NCBI RefSeq assembly: GCF_020881035.1
Contig: NZ_JAJITC010000006.1
Coordinates: 1-64,000, forward strand
DNA: 64,000 bases
Origin: Paraburkholderia translucens
Lineage (GTDB): Bacteria > Pseudomonadota > Gammaproteobacteria > Burkholderiales > Burkholderiaceae
Direction: 5' to 3'
Part shown: piece by piece, positions 44,370 to 53,066 of the stretch
Layout of the letters: each line of letters opens with the position of its first letter
Position numbering within the stretch: position 1 is the first letter of the stretch
The notes under the pieces: generated by a model
Database searches by the model: none
What the model was told of the DNA's origin: nothing
What the model saw: only the letters and a program-made list of their open reading frames with translations
Translations under genes and position numbers: made by a program

Positions 44370-46334
44370 CTACGAAAGCGTTCGCGCGAGTTCTACCGGT
44401 TTGGCTTCCATCTGATGCAGATCGAAAATGATGACCTCGTTGTCACCGAGCGTCAGCCACGGAGCGGGACAATACAGGCGCTCTTGTGGACCGATATTCC
44501 AGTAGCGGCCGAGATTGTGCTTGTTGACCCAGACGACACCTTTGGTCCAGTGACGCATGTCGAGATAGGTATCGCCGATCGTATCCAGCGTCAGAGTCGC
44601 CTTGAAGAACAGTCCTGCCTTTCGAGGGTTCGCGCAGACAGTGCGCAAGTTCGCGATAAACGCGGTATCCATCGGCAACAGGAAGACTTCCCACCCAGTG
44701 AGCGTATCGCTCGACGCTCCCTCCCTCTTCAGCGTGACCGGTTCGAGAATGCCTTTTCGGTCGAGCATCGCGTGGCCATAGTTGACGCGCCCCATGCCCT
44801 CGACGAGGATCTCCAACGCTACGTCGTTATCCGGCGGCGCCGACACAAGCGGCAGCATAAGCGGGGCGTGGTGCACGACATTCAGCGGCTGCGCGCGATG
44901 CTTCGGCATGAAAGCTCTCGACACACCGCCTGCGTATTGCCCGCCGACGAAAACGGTCGCGTAATCGTGCACATCCTTGATGTCCAGCACACCACCGCGG
45001 TATCTTTGCAGCCTCTTGCGATACAGCGCGAAGCCAAACGCCTGGTCATACATCTCGAATGGCCGTGGCTCGACGGTTTGCGCGACCGGAAGTGCGGCAG
45101 GCAGGTTGTCCCAGACGGACGCGTAAAGTTCCGGCATCAAGGCACGGCGTCCTTTGCGGCCGATCGTGGGAATGGGTTGGGGTATATCGGGCAGCGGTGT
45201 CGAGAGATAGCGGGCGATGATGTTGCGGTACTTCATGTACTTCGAGGTCGCCACGCCTTGCTCGCTGATGGGTGCCGCGTAATCGTAGCTGGTGATGTCG
45301 GGTTGATATTCGCCTGAATCAGCATCCACATTCGCGCCCGCATAGAAGCCGAAGCTGGTGCCGCCGTGAATGACATAGAGGTTGAACGACAGCTTCAATT
45401 GCATGAACGCGTCTAGCGTGCCGGAAATATCCGCGGCCGTACCTTTGAAAGTCTCGTCGCCCCAATGGGTGAGCCACCCTGGATACACTTCACCGGCCAT
45501 CGCCGGAACAGCCGGAAATCGCTGCCGGACTGCCGCGATTTGCTCTGCATCGCCATTGCTCAATGCGATCGCGCCGCCGGTGATGTTCGTACGATTCTGT
45601 TCAAGCTGCCTGATGCCATCTTCGGTATAGAACGGGCCTTGTACTCCTTCCTGAATCCAGAGCTGGCGTATCTCTTCGAGGTAGACCGGGTTGCTGGCGT
45701 AGGAGCCGAATTCATTCTCGATCTGAATCATCAGAATCGGTCCACCGTGAGTCACCAACAGCGGTTTGATGCGCGGGCTCAACTCCCTGATGTAACGAGC
45801 TACCGCCGCCATGTAGCGAGGATCGTGAGCGGAGTCGGTCCTGAGCTGGATGTCCGGGTAACTCAACAGGTACGAGGGAATGCCGCCCAGATCCCATTCG
45901 CCGCAAATATAGGGGCCCGGCCGCAGCAACACCCACATCCCCTCCTGCTGACACAGTTGGATGAATGCTTCGATGTCACGGTTCCCCGTGCGGAAATCGA
46001 AAATGCCCCGACTCGTTTCGTGGTAGTTCCACATGACGTAGAGGGCGATGCAGTTCATCCCCATCGCCTTGGCCATCAAGATGCGGTGCCGCCAGTAGCC
46101 GGCGGGGATGCGAGCAGGATGCATCTCTGCGCTGCGGATCTGGAAAGGCTCGCCGTCGAGCAGGAAGTTTTCGCCGTCCTCGCTGAAAGAAAAGGTGTGG
46201 GTGCCTTGGCCCGTTGGGGCTGGGGTGTCGGTCGGCTGAATTCCAATCAGGCCGCCGCCCGGGTCGTTCGCGCCAACGCGTGCCGACTCCATTGGCAGAA
46301 GCGCGGTGAATGACGGGGATTCTCTTGCGTCCAT
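44370..46334 (-). CDS. GH35 beta-galactosidase
   Basis: A 654-residue protein. After an unusual 45-residue N-terminal stretch comes the GH35 barrel: FLLDGEPFQIRSAEMHPARI, MNCIALYVMWNYHETSRGIF and LLRPGPYICGEWDLGGIPSY. The catalytic acid/base Glu lies in ILMIQIENEFGSY and the nucleophile Glu in PAMAGEVYPGWLTHWG. The C-terminal jelly-roll domains end with VWVNKHNLGRYWNIGPQERL. There is no clear signal peptide, so the enzyme is probably cytoplasmic and works on imported oligosaccharides. A start at the second Met (residue 15) is possible. No sugar transporter is adjacent. Confidence 0.92.
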   Translation of the reverse strand: MDARESPSFTALLPMESARVGANDPGGGLIGIQPTDTPAPTGQGTHTFSFSEDGENFLLDGEPFQIRSAEMHPARIPAGYWRHRILMAKAMGMNCIALYVMWNYHETSRGIFDFRTGNRDIEAFIQLCQQEGMWVLLRPGPYICGEWDLGGIPSYLLSYPDIQLRTDSAHDPRYMAAVARYIRELSPRIKPLLVTHGGPILMIQIENEFGSYASNPVYLEEIRQLWIQEGVQGPFYTEDGIRQLEQNRTNITGGAIALSNGDAEQIAAVRQRFPAVPAMAGEVYPGWLTHWGDETFKGTAADISGTLDAFMQLKLSFNLYVIHGGTSFGFYAGANVDADSGEYQPDITSYDYAAPISEQGVATSKYMKYRNIIARYLSTPLPDIPQPIPTIGRKGRRALMPELYASVWDNLPAALPVAQTVEPRPFEMYDQAFGFALYRKRLQRYRGGVLDIKDVHDYATVFVGGQYAGGVSRAFMPKHRAQPLNVVHHAPLMLPLVSAPPDNDVALEILVEGMGRVNYGHAMLDRKGILEPVTLKREGASSDTLTGWEVFLLPMDTAFIANLRTVCANPRKAGLFFKATLTLDTIGDTYLDMRHWTKGVVWVNKHNLGRYWNIGPQERLYCPAPWLTLGDNEVIIFDLHQMEAKPVELARTLS

Positions 46335-46750
46335 TGATGGAGTCTGCGTCGACGCTAGCGGGAAGTGGAGTAGCGGAAGTAGGGCCCGGTGGACGTTATC
46401 GCTGCACTGCGCCGTATCTCGGCCGCACCTCGGGCTGCGATCGGGACGCCTGTCATCGGCGTCTCAGTGTCTATCGTCTGGATGTGACGCTCGCCTGACC
46501 TGTGATGGCTGTCGTGCAGCCTGCAATCATGATCTCACTAGACATTAGAACGTCAGGGTCATAGTTGCAATGAGCGTTTGCGGGTCAGTCATGTTGCCGG
46601 AGCCTTGGCGGTCATTGGGCCGATCGTTGGCCGAGGGGCGCTATATGCTCATTGCGGATATTCGACGGTCGCTCACGGTTCTACAACGCCCACTCGGGAA
46701 TGGCCGCTCAACGCTTCCATCGTCTACCTGCCGGTGCGGCTCGTCCCGTG
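46335..46750. other. 416-bp intergenic region with a possible outer-membrane-protein relic
   Basis: Between the beta-galactosidase start and the YheO-type regulator stop. The only structure seen is the short minus-strand frame at 46545-46640, described separately. The galactosidase promoter should lie in 46335-46500. Confidence 0.4.
46545..46640 (-). pseudogene. Possible C-terminal relic of an outer-membrane beta-barrel protein
   Basis: An open stretch of 31 codons ending NMTDPQTLIATMTLTF and a TAA stop. An alternating polar/aromatic last strand ending in Phe is the hallmark of outer-membrane porin C-termini. Nothing upstream in any frame continues the barrel. Short length makes this tentative. 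Confidence 0.25.
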
Positions 46751-47395
46751 TCAGGCCGCCGTGCCTCGCAAGTCTCTAATATGCTGATAGACGGTGGCAC
46801 GTCCCATGCCCAACACATTCGCGACGTAGTTCGCAGCGCTCTTACCCTTGAACGCCCCTTCGGCCCATAGCGCTTCGACGATCTCGCGACGATGGTCGCG
46901 AGTCAGCGAGTTCAGCGCCAACTGACGTTCCTGGAGCCACGCGTGAAGGAACGTGTTGATGCGTTCCTGCCAGTCGTCCTTGAACAGCTCTTCGGGCTGT
47001 TTAATCACGCCGGCGCCTGAGATCACACGATCGATCACGTGTTTGATGTCTTCGAACACGGCGATGTTGTAGTTCACGCACATCACGCCGACAGCGCTAC
47101 CGGCATCGTCGAACAGTACCGTGCTGACGCAGCGCATCCGCCTCCCATCCCAATTGATCTTTTCATACGGCCCGACCGTACCGGACTCCGCGGAATGATC
47201 GATCTCCTCCAACGCGGAGTCGTCGCCGAGTTCGCGTTTCGACAGATTATTGGCGATATAGGCGATCGTTTGACTTTGCAGGTCGTGAATGACGATTTCG
47301 ACGTACGGGAAAAACAGCAGCGCAATGCCATCGGCGACACGGCTGTAGCGATCCAGAAGTAGCCGACGAGCGGCCGTTGTCTTGGGCTTTCGCAT
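46751..47395 (-). CDS. YheO/DauR-type transcriptional regulator (PAS-like sensor plus HTH)
   Basis: A protein of about 214 residues. The YheO-like PAS domain reads SRVADGIALLFFPYVEIVIH, DLQSQTIAYIANNLSKRELG and VGVMCVNYNIAVFEDI. The C-terminal HTH has RREIVEALWAEGAFKGKSAA, NYVANVLGMGRATVYQHIRD. DauR of Pseudomonas belongs to this family and represses the dauBAR operon until D-arginine or its keto acid is present. I use the ATG at 47395; no strong ribosome site is seen and 47476 is an alternative. It lies 135 bases after the cyclodeaminase-family gene on the same strand, forming a dau-like group. Confidence 0.85.
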   Translation of the reverse strand: MRKPKTTAARRLLLDRYSRVADGIALLFFPYVEIVIHDLQSQTIAYIANNLSKRELGDDSALEEIDHSAESGTVGPYEKINWDGRRMRCVSTVLFDDAGSAVGVMCVNYNIAVFEDIKHVIDRVISGAGVIKQPEELFKDDWQERINTFLHAWLQERQLALNSLTRDHRREIVEALWAEGAFKGKSAANYVANVLGMGRATVYQHIRDLRGTAA

Positions 47396-47530
47396 AGGAA
47401 TGGTTGCTTGCAGCTTTCTGAAATTCCACTCGGACAGGCGGTATTGCGGGTCCGCAAATGACCCGCATTTTGCCATGAGCGACCGGGTACTTCCGCTCGA
47501 ACTGCGCCCGCTGCGTCGCGGATCGACCAC

Positions 47531-48502
47531 TTACATGCGCGCTCGAGCAGTCACATATTTGAACAGCTCATAGGCAATCGCCACGTCTTCAAGACCCAGC
47601 CCGATCGAGCGGAAAAACGCGTGCTTTCGATAGGATGGCCTGGTCGCTTCGCCGCACATGAGCTCCGCGAGATCGCCCATCACGGCTTCGGGACGCCAGC
47701 CATGGTGTTCCGAAGCCAGCTTCATCTCGCCCGCACTGGCTGGGGTGGTGCCGCGGTAGTCGCAATAGACGTCCATGTCGGCAAGCCAGGCGGGCGGAAT
47801 CTCGTGAGCGTTCGCCACGTTGGTGCTGATGGACGTGATCAGCGCTGGCTTGCCGAGCATATTCTCTTGCAGCACCGGGGTGCCCGACGAGGTACACAGC
47901 GCAACGACATCGGCGTCGGCGACACAGTCTTCGATCCTGGTGCTAATGGAGACTCTTTCATCGAGCGCCGCGATCTGCGCACGTTTTGCGGCGTCGTTCG
48001 CAAGCCCCGGCGAAAATACCCGAATCGATTGCCACGGCCGCGCCGACGCCAGATGGCGCAAATGAGCCTGTCCCACCGCACCCGCGCCGACAATCGCGAG
48101 CCGGCTCGCATGATTAGCGGCGAGTTGCTCTACCGCGAGTGCGGTCGCCCCGGCGGTGCGCTCGATCGTCAGTAGACCTGAATCACACCACATCAGCGGT
48201 CGTCCGGTTTCCATCGACATCAATGCGGTCCACGCGGTAATGATCGGCTTCGCCTGCGTGACGATGTATGGCGACAGCTTCGCGCCGAACACTTTCGCGT
48301 CCGCCATCACGCCCAGATACGTGATGAAGTCGCCCGCGCCCTGCGGAAAAAGGGTCAGCGTCTGCGGCGGTTGCACCGCCATGTGGCTTCCGAGCGCGCT
48401 AAACATCTGCGCCAATACGCTGCGCACGTCGAGGTGAGGTAGGGCCTCGCGAACGCCTTGCTGGTCGACGATCAGGGGCAATGCGTTTTCTGACTGGCTC
48501 AT
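47531..48502 (-). CDS. Ornithine cyclodeaminase/mu-crystallin-family protein (DauB-like)
   Basis: A 323-residue NAD(P)-binding protein. It contains the Rossmann motif LAIVGAGAVGQAHLRHLASA, with LVIDQQGVREALPHLDVRSV at the N-terminus, KVFGAKLSPYIVTQAKPIIT and DADVVALCTSSGTPVLQENM. In D-arginine catabolism DauB of this family reduces the iminoarginine made by the dehydrogenase DauA, giving L-arginine. Presence of a YheO-type regulator next door and of a D-amino acid dehydrogenase across the control region supports that role; plain ornithine cyclodeaminase or ketimine reductase is the alternative. GGAGCG is upstream of the ATG at 48502. Confidence 0.87.
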   Translation of the reverse strand: MSQSENALPLIVDQQGVREALPHLDVRSVLAQMFSALGSHMAVQPPQTLTLFPQGAGDFITYLGVMADAKVFGAKLSPYIVTQAKPIITAWTALMSMETGRPLMWCDSGLLTIERTAGATALAVEQLAANHASRLAIVGAGAVGQAHLRHLASARPWQSIRVFSPGLANDAAKRAQIAALDERVSISTRIEDCVADADVVALCTSSGTPVLQENMLGKPALITSISTNVANAHEIPPAWLADMDVYCDYRGTTPASAGEMKLASEHHGWRPEAVMGDLAELMCGEATRPSYRKHAFFRSIGLGLEDVAIAYELFKYVTARARM

Positions 48503-48559
48503 TGAACTGCGCTCCACAACGTTGCCGGGATTCGGCGGTCAGACGATTCTAAGTCAAAC

Positions 48560-48621
48560 TGTCCAGACTGGACATTTATTTTGAAAATTGCTTGCTTTTA
48601 TATTTGTCCAGAATAGACTGT
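48560..48621. promoter_or_regulatory. Operator-like palindrome pair in the divergent dau control region
   Basis: At 48560-48574 TGTCCAGACTGGACA is a perfect 7-bp inverted repeat around one base. At 48605-48621 TGTCCAGAATAGACTGT shares the left half site with a degenerate right half. The two centres are about 46 bases apart, and the sequence between them is AT-rich. They lie between the minus-strand cyclodeaminase gene (start 48502) and the plus-strand binding-protein gene (start 48741). They are candidate sites for the YheO-type or the LysR regulator of the island. Confidence 0.6.
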
Positions 48622-48740
48622 CAATCCAGAGCTGCTGTGAGGCTGGGGCGTCAGCCGCCCCATGCAATGTCTCGGAGCGGGTCGGTGGTCCGTCGTGCAT
48701 GCCCTCAATTGTCGTTGCCCAAACACACAGGGAACCTCTT

Positions 48741-49529
48741 ATGTTCAGGAAGCTTCAACTTTCATTTTTCGTCGCTGCTGCGTTGGTGGGCTCACTTGGG
48801 AGCGTCGGCGCGCAGGCTCAGGACACGTTGCGCTTCGGCATCGAGGCAGCCTACCCGCCGTTCGAAAGCAAGTCGCCGAGCGGGCAACTGCAGGGCTTCG
48901 ACGTCGACGTCGGCAATGCGGTTTGCACGAAGCTGGGCGTGAAATGCGTATGGGTCGAAAATGCGTTCGATGGACTGATTCCCGCGTTGGAAGCCCGCAA
49001 ATTCGATGTGATCAATTCCGCGATGAACATCACGGACAAGCGCAAGCAATCGATCGAATTCACGAAGCCGATCTATGTCGTGCCGATCGTGATGGTGGCC
49101 CGACGCGGCTCCGGACTGTTGCCCGACGCGAAAGGTCTGCAGGGCAAACGGGTGGGCGTGTTGCAGGGGTCGTCGCAGGAGGACTTCCTCAAACTTCATT
49201 GGGCGAATGCGGGCGTAACGGTCGTCTCGTACCAGGACCAGGATCAGGTCTACGCCGACCTGGTTGCCGGCCGCCTCGACGCCGCCGTTCAGGAAGCGCA
49301 AACTGCCGAGGAAGGTTTCCTCGGCAAGCCCGCGGGCCACGAGTATGCGATCGTCGGCAAGCCGCTCAGCGATCCGGCAACGCTCGGCGAGGGCACCGGC
49401 TGGGGCTTGCGCAAGGCCGACAAGGCGCTGGTCGCCAAGGTCGATGCCGCGCTCGACGCGCTGAAGAAAGACGGCACGTTGAGCAGTCTTTCGCAGAAGT
49501 ATTTCAACCGCGACATCATCGCGAAGTAA
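48741..49529 (+). CDS. Amino-acid ABC transporter substrate-binding protein (HisJ/ArgT type)
   Basis: A 262-residue periplasmic protein with a signal peptide cleaved after VGAQA. The SBP_bac_3 core is clear: LRFGIEAAYPPFESKSPSGQ, LQGFDVDVGNAVCTKLGVKC, WVENAFDGLIPALEARKFDV and MNITDKRKQSIEFTKPIYVV. The Asp/Arg positions that bind the amino group and carboxylate in lysine/arginine/ornithine proteins appear kept. AGGGAAC is upstream of the ATG. It is followed 97 bases later by the D-amino acid dehydrogenase. No permease or ATPase is adjacent. Ligand is likely a (D-)basic amino acid, inferred from context. Confidence 0.9.
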   Translation: MFRKLQLSFFVAAALVGSLGSVGAQAQDTLRFGIEAAYPPFESKSPSGQLQGFDVDVGNAVCTKLGVKCVWVENAFDGLIPALEARKFDVINSAMNITDKRKQSIEFTKPIYVVPIVMVARRGSGLLPDAKGLQGKRVGVLQGSSQEDFLKLHWANAGVTVVSYQDQDQVYADLVAGRLDAAVQEAQTAEEGFLGKPAGHEYAIVGKPLSDPATLGEGTGWGLRKADKALVAKVDAALDALKKDGTLSSLSQKYFNRDIIAK

Positions 49530-49626
49530 CGGATCCACGAGCCGGCGCGAGAGGTTTCGCGCCGGCTTGCGGCGCAAACCGTGGCAGCTTGGCGTCCAGT
49601 ACCGAAAGAATCAGCAAAGCGAGTTT

Positions 49627-50883
49627 ATGGATTTCGATGTCATAGTGCTGGGCGCCGGGATCGTCGGCGTATCGTCGGCGCTGCAGTTGCAGGATCGCGG
49701 CCGCCGCGTGGCGCTCGTGGACCGGCGCGCGCCGGGTGAAGAGACCAGCTTCGGTAACGCCGGTCTGATCGAAAGCTCTTCGGTCGTCCCCTACGGTTTT
49801 CCGCGCGATTTCGGCACATTGCTGCGCTATGCAAGGAATCGTTCGACCGATCTGTACTGGGACTACCGGGCGTTGCCGCACTTTGCGAGCTGGCTGGCGC
49901 GCTTCTGGCGGGAGTCGTCCGCCGGGCGATTGGCGGCGGCGACGCGCGACATGCTGCCGTTGATCCAGCAAAGCGTTGCGGAACATGATCGGCTCATCGA
50001 GCGCGCGCAACTTGGCCATCTTGCACGCGACAGCGGCTGGATCGACGCCTATCGCACCCCAGCCGAATTTTCGCGCCAAGCGGCCGCCGCCGAGAGTACT
50101 GCAAACGCCTACGGCTTGCGGGTCGCGGTGCTGGATTCGGCAGCGCTAGCCGCGCGCGAGCCGGGCGTCGTGGACGGCTTTTGCGGCGCGTTGCACTGGC
50201 AGGACCCGAAGAGCATCGTCAATCCCGGGGCACTGACCAAAGGTTACGCAGGTCTTTTCGAAGCAGGCGGCGGGACGGTATTCATCGGCGACGCTACCAC
50301 GCTCACCGCGCAAGCGGGCGCGTGGACGGTTCAGACATCGTCGGGCCGGATCAGCGCAAAAGAAGTCGTGGTGGCGCTCGGTCCATGGTCTGACCGTGTA
50401 TTCGCGCCGCTTGGCTACCGCATTCCTTTGCGCGCGAAGCGCGGTTATCACATGCACTATCGTCCTACCCGGCAGATCCTGTCGATGCCGTTCGTCGACG
50501 CGGAACAGGGTTACGTCGTGGCGCCGATGGAAGGTCGCTTGCGGCTCACCACGGGAGTCGAGATCGCGCGGCGCGACGCCACGCCGACTGGCATCCAGCT
50601 CGAACGCGCGGAGCGTACCGCGCGGCCGAGTTTCGGTCTCGGTGAGCGGCTCGACCCGAGTCCATGGCTCGGCCTGCGTCCTTGCACACCCGACATGCGG
50701 CCCGTCATTGGGCGTGCGCCACGCCATCCCGGGCTGTGGTTTGCATTCGGTCACAACCACCATGGCTTGACCCTGGGTCCCGTGACCGGACGGCTGCTGG
50801 CGGAGATGATGACCGGGACACCGACCTGTGCGGATCCGCGTCCGTTTCGCGCTGAACGGTTTCGTAGCTGGCGACAGGAATAA
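49627..50883 (+). CDS. FAD-dependent D-amino acid dehydrogenase (DauA/DadA-like)
   Basis: A 418-residue DAO-fold flavoprotein. The dinucleotide motif VIVLGAGIVGVSSALQLQDR is at the N-terminus, followed by PGEETSFGNAGLIESSSVVP, LHWQDPKSIVNPGALTKGYA, VVVALGPWSDRVFAPLGYRI and the C-terminal LGLRPCTPDMRPVIGRAPRH then GHNHHGLTLGPVTGRLLAEM. These are DadA/DauA family signatures. It oxidises a D-amino acid to an imino acid, passing electrons to the quinone pool. Neighbouring DauB-like and YheO-type genes favour D-arginine or D-lysine. The LysR gene follows by 21 bases on the same strand. Confidence 0.92.
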   Translation: MDFDVIVLGAGIVGVSSALQLQDRGRRVALVDRRAPGEETSFGNAGLIESSSVVPYGFPRDFGTLLRYARNRSTDLYWDYRALPHFASWLARFWRESSAGRLAAATRDMLPLIQQSVAEHDRLIERAQLGHLARDSGWIDAYRTPAEFSRQAAAAESTANAYGLRVAVLDSAALAAREPGVVDGFCGALHWQDPKSIVNPGALTKGYAGLFEAGGGTVFIGDATTLTAQAGAWTVQTSSGRISAKEVVVALGPWSDRVFAPLGYRIPLRAKRGYHMHYRPTRQILSMPFVDAEQGYVVAPMEGRLRLTTGVEIARRDATPTGIQLERAERTARPSFGLGERLDPSPWLGLRPCTPDMRPVIGRAPRHPGLWFAFGHNHHGLTLGPVTGRLLAEMMTGTPTCADPRPFRAERFRSWRQE

Positions 50884-50904
50884 ACGTCCTGGTCCCATAG
50901 CGCC

Positions 50905-51780
50905 ATGGAACTCCGGCATCTTCGCTATTTCATCGCTGTCGCTGAATTGCGCAGTGTGCGCTCGGCTTCCGAGCAACTGCACGTGACGCAGCCGGCGATA
51001 TCCCGACAAATTCAGGACCTCGAACGCGCCATCGGCGCGACGCTGTTCGAACGCACACCACGCGGGCTGATGCTCACGGCTGCGGGCGATGCCTACTTAT
51101 TCGAAGCGCGAGAGATTCTGGCCCGCGTCGACGCCGCCAATCGCCTCGCCCGCCAGATCGCTTCAGGCTCGCGTGGTCGTTTGCGGGTCGGTTTCGTCGA
51201 AAACGCCGCATGGAGTGGCATTGTCTCCAACGCGTTGCGCGAATTCGAACAGGCAGTGCCGCAAGTGGCGCTCGAACTGCAGCCGATGAATACGCCGGAA
51301 CAACTCGAGGCGATTGTGGCGGGACGACTCGACGGCGGGTTCTGCTATCGGGTCGGCGTGCTACCCGAAGGCATCGCGAGCGTGCCGGTGCTCGAACAGA
51401 ATGTCCTGCTTGCCGTCCCCGACGCGTGGCCGCTCGGCAAGACGGGCGCCGTTTCGACGACGGACCTCCGGGAAATTCCATTTATCGCGTTTCCTCGACG
51501 CGTCTACCCGGCGTACTATGACCGGCTGTTGTCCGCCTGCGCCGAGCGCGGCCTGACGCTCGACATCCGACAGGAGGCCAGCACCGAAACGGCCATTCTT
51601 TCGCTCGTGTCCGCGGGCATCGGGGCCGCGATCGTGAATGCGGCGAATCGCGATCGTCCACCGGCACGCGTGCGCTTCGTCGATCTGAAAGACTTGTCGG
51701 TGCCGCTGCCACTCGAATTCTGCTACGCCGCAAACCGGGCAAACGTGGCGCTGGATCGATTCGTCGATCGGCTAAGGTAG
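50905..51780 (+). CDS. LysR-family transcriptional regulator
   Basis: A 291-residue LysR protein. The HTH is MELRHLRYFIAVAELRSVRS, then ASEQLHVTQPAISRQIQDLE and GATLFERTPRG. The effector domain follows, with LRVGFVENAAWSGIVSNALR in the first lobe. It starts 21 bases after the D-amino acid dehydrogenase, so it is probably part of that operon, an unusual arrangement for LysR genes, which are more often divergent. A terminator-like hairpin lies at 51819-51847. Confidence 0.9.
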   Translation: MELRHLRYFIAVAELRSVRSASEQLHVTQPAISRQIQDLERAIGATLFERTPRGLMLTAAGDAYLFEAREILARVDAANRLARQIASGSRGRLRVGFVENAAWSGIVSNALREFEQAVPQVALELQPMNTPEQLEAIVAGRLDGGFCYRVGVLPEGIASVPVLEQNVLLAVPDAWPLGKTGAVSTTDLREIPFIAFPRRVYPAYYDRLLSACAERGLTLDIRQEASTETAILSLVSAGIGAAIVNAANRDRPPARVRFVDLKDLSVPLPLEFCYAANRANVALDRFVDRLR

Positions 51781-51818
51781 GCTTCGCCTGCCGTGGCACG
51801 TCGATGGGCGAACGCGTA

Positions 51819-51847
51819 GCCGGTGATGCCTTCGAGGCATCACCGGC
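51819..51847 (+). terminator. Strong 12-bp hairpin after the LysR gene
   Basis: GCCGGTGATGCC, loop TTCGA, and the exact complement GGCATCACCGGC, 39 bases after the LysR stop. There is no T-run, so it would act as a weak or rho-assisted terminator or as an mRNA 3'-end stabiliser of the D-amino acid operon. Confidence 0.6.
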
Positions 51848-51985
51848 AGCAGAAAACGGCATTGGTCAGGCGCTTGATCGTCGGCGATAGTAAGGACAAC
51901 CGGGGCACCGCCTCGCTGCTTACTGATCGCACCATGTTCAATCCTGCTTGATGGACTCCATGACTTACTGCAAGCCAACATCGCC

Positions 51986-52873
51986 ATGAAAAGCGCCTTC
52001 AATACCCATCTCGTGGGCGAGGCAACGATCACCCGGGTCGACGAAACGGCCTTTGCACTTGCTCCCGACGTCCTGTTCCCCGACTGGGATGCCGCAAGCG
52101 GCCAAGTCCTGGAAGAACACTGTTCGACCGCCAGCCTCGACCTCACGAATCGACGGGTATCGCTGAAAACGCATTTGTGGGTCGTCGAAATCAGCGGTCT
52201 GACAGTCGTCGTCGATACAGGAATCGGCAACGGGAAGACGCGGCCGTTCAGTGCGCTGTTCGACAAACTCGACAACCCCGTGCTCGAGCGCTTCGAAGCG
52301 GCAGGCTTCCGACGCGAGCAAGTTGACTATGTGTTGCTCACACATTTGCACGTCGATCACGTCGGATGGAACACGCATTGGCAAAACGACCGCTGGACCC
52401 CCGTTTTTCCGAACGCCACCTATGTATTCGGTCAACGCGAACGCGACTATTTCGCGACGCCGGAAGGAGCGCCGCGGCGCATGGTATTCGAGGACAGCGT
52501 ACTGCCCGTCATCGAAGCCCAACAGGCTCGCATCGTGCCGGATCAAGGGGAGGAGATTCTCGACGGCATTCGCTTTATACCGACGCCGGGCCACAGCATC
52601 GGGCATATGGCCATCGAAATTCGCTCGCGAGGACAGACAGCGTTGTTCTCCGGCGACGTCATGCATAGTCCGCTGCAGGTCTATCGTCCTGAGTGGAATT
52701 CGATGTTTTGCCTTGATCAGCCACAGGCGCGAGCATCGAGACAATCGCTGCTCGAACATGCGGCGAAAACGGGGGCGATCGTCTTTCCCGCGCACTTTCC
52801 GGAAACATCGGCCGGTACGGTGCACGAGGGCCCACACGGCTTCGAATGGCGCTACCTTAATAGCGCGAAATAA
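51986..52873 (+). CDS. MBL-fold metallo-hydrolase
   Basis: A 295-residue metallo-beta-lactamase fold protein. It carries the metal motif LLTHLHVDHVGWNT (HxHxDH), a further His in TPGHSIGHMAIE, the bridging Asp in FSGDVMHSPLQVY and a C-terminal His in VFPAHFPE. This set gives a two-metal site. The layout, with a long N-terminal strand pair and WVVEISGLTVVVDTGIGNGK, is that of lactonase-like or quorum-quenching-type MBL hydrolases. The substrate cannot be assigned. It stands alone, between the D-amino acid island and the broken flavoprotein. Confidence 0.88.
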   Translation: MKSAFNTHLVGEATITRVDETAFALAPDVLFPDWDAASGQVLEEHCSTASLDLTNRRVSLKTHLWVVEISGLTVVVDTGIGNGKTRPFSALFDKLDNPVLERFEAAGFRREQVDYVLLTHLHVDHVGWNTHWQNDRWTPVFPNATYVFGQRERDYFATPEGAPRRMVFEDSVLPVIEAQQARIVPDQGEEILDGIRFIPTPGHSIGHMAIEIRSRGQTALFSGDVMHSPLQVYRPEWNSMFCLDQPQARASRQSLLEHAAKTGAIVFPAHFPETSAGTVHEGPHGFEWRYLNSAK

Positions 52874-53066
52874 GAAGCGTGTGAGGAACGAGACGTTGCG
52901 ATCCGGACCTGCCCGAAGACTTCAACGTCAGCTCTGTGGACCGCGAACGGATCTCGTGCTCTCGGTCAAGTTCAGCCATTGCCAACGGCGCCTGCCCAGC
53001 CGATCAAGCGGCAGGTCCGCTTCAACGCGCGACATGCCAGCCGAGCCTGCGCGACTGCAGCCATGT

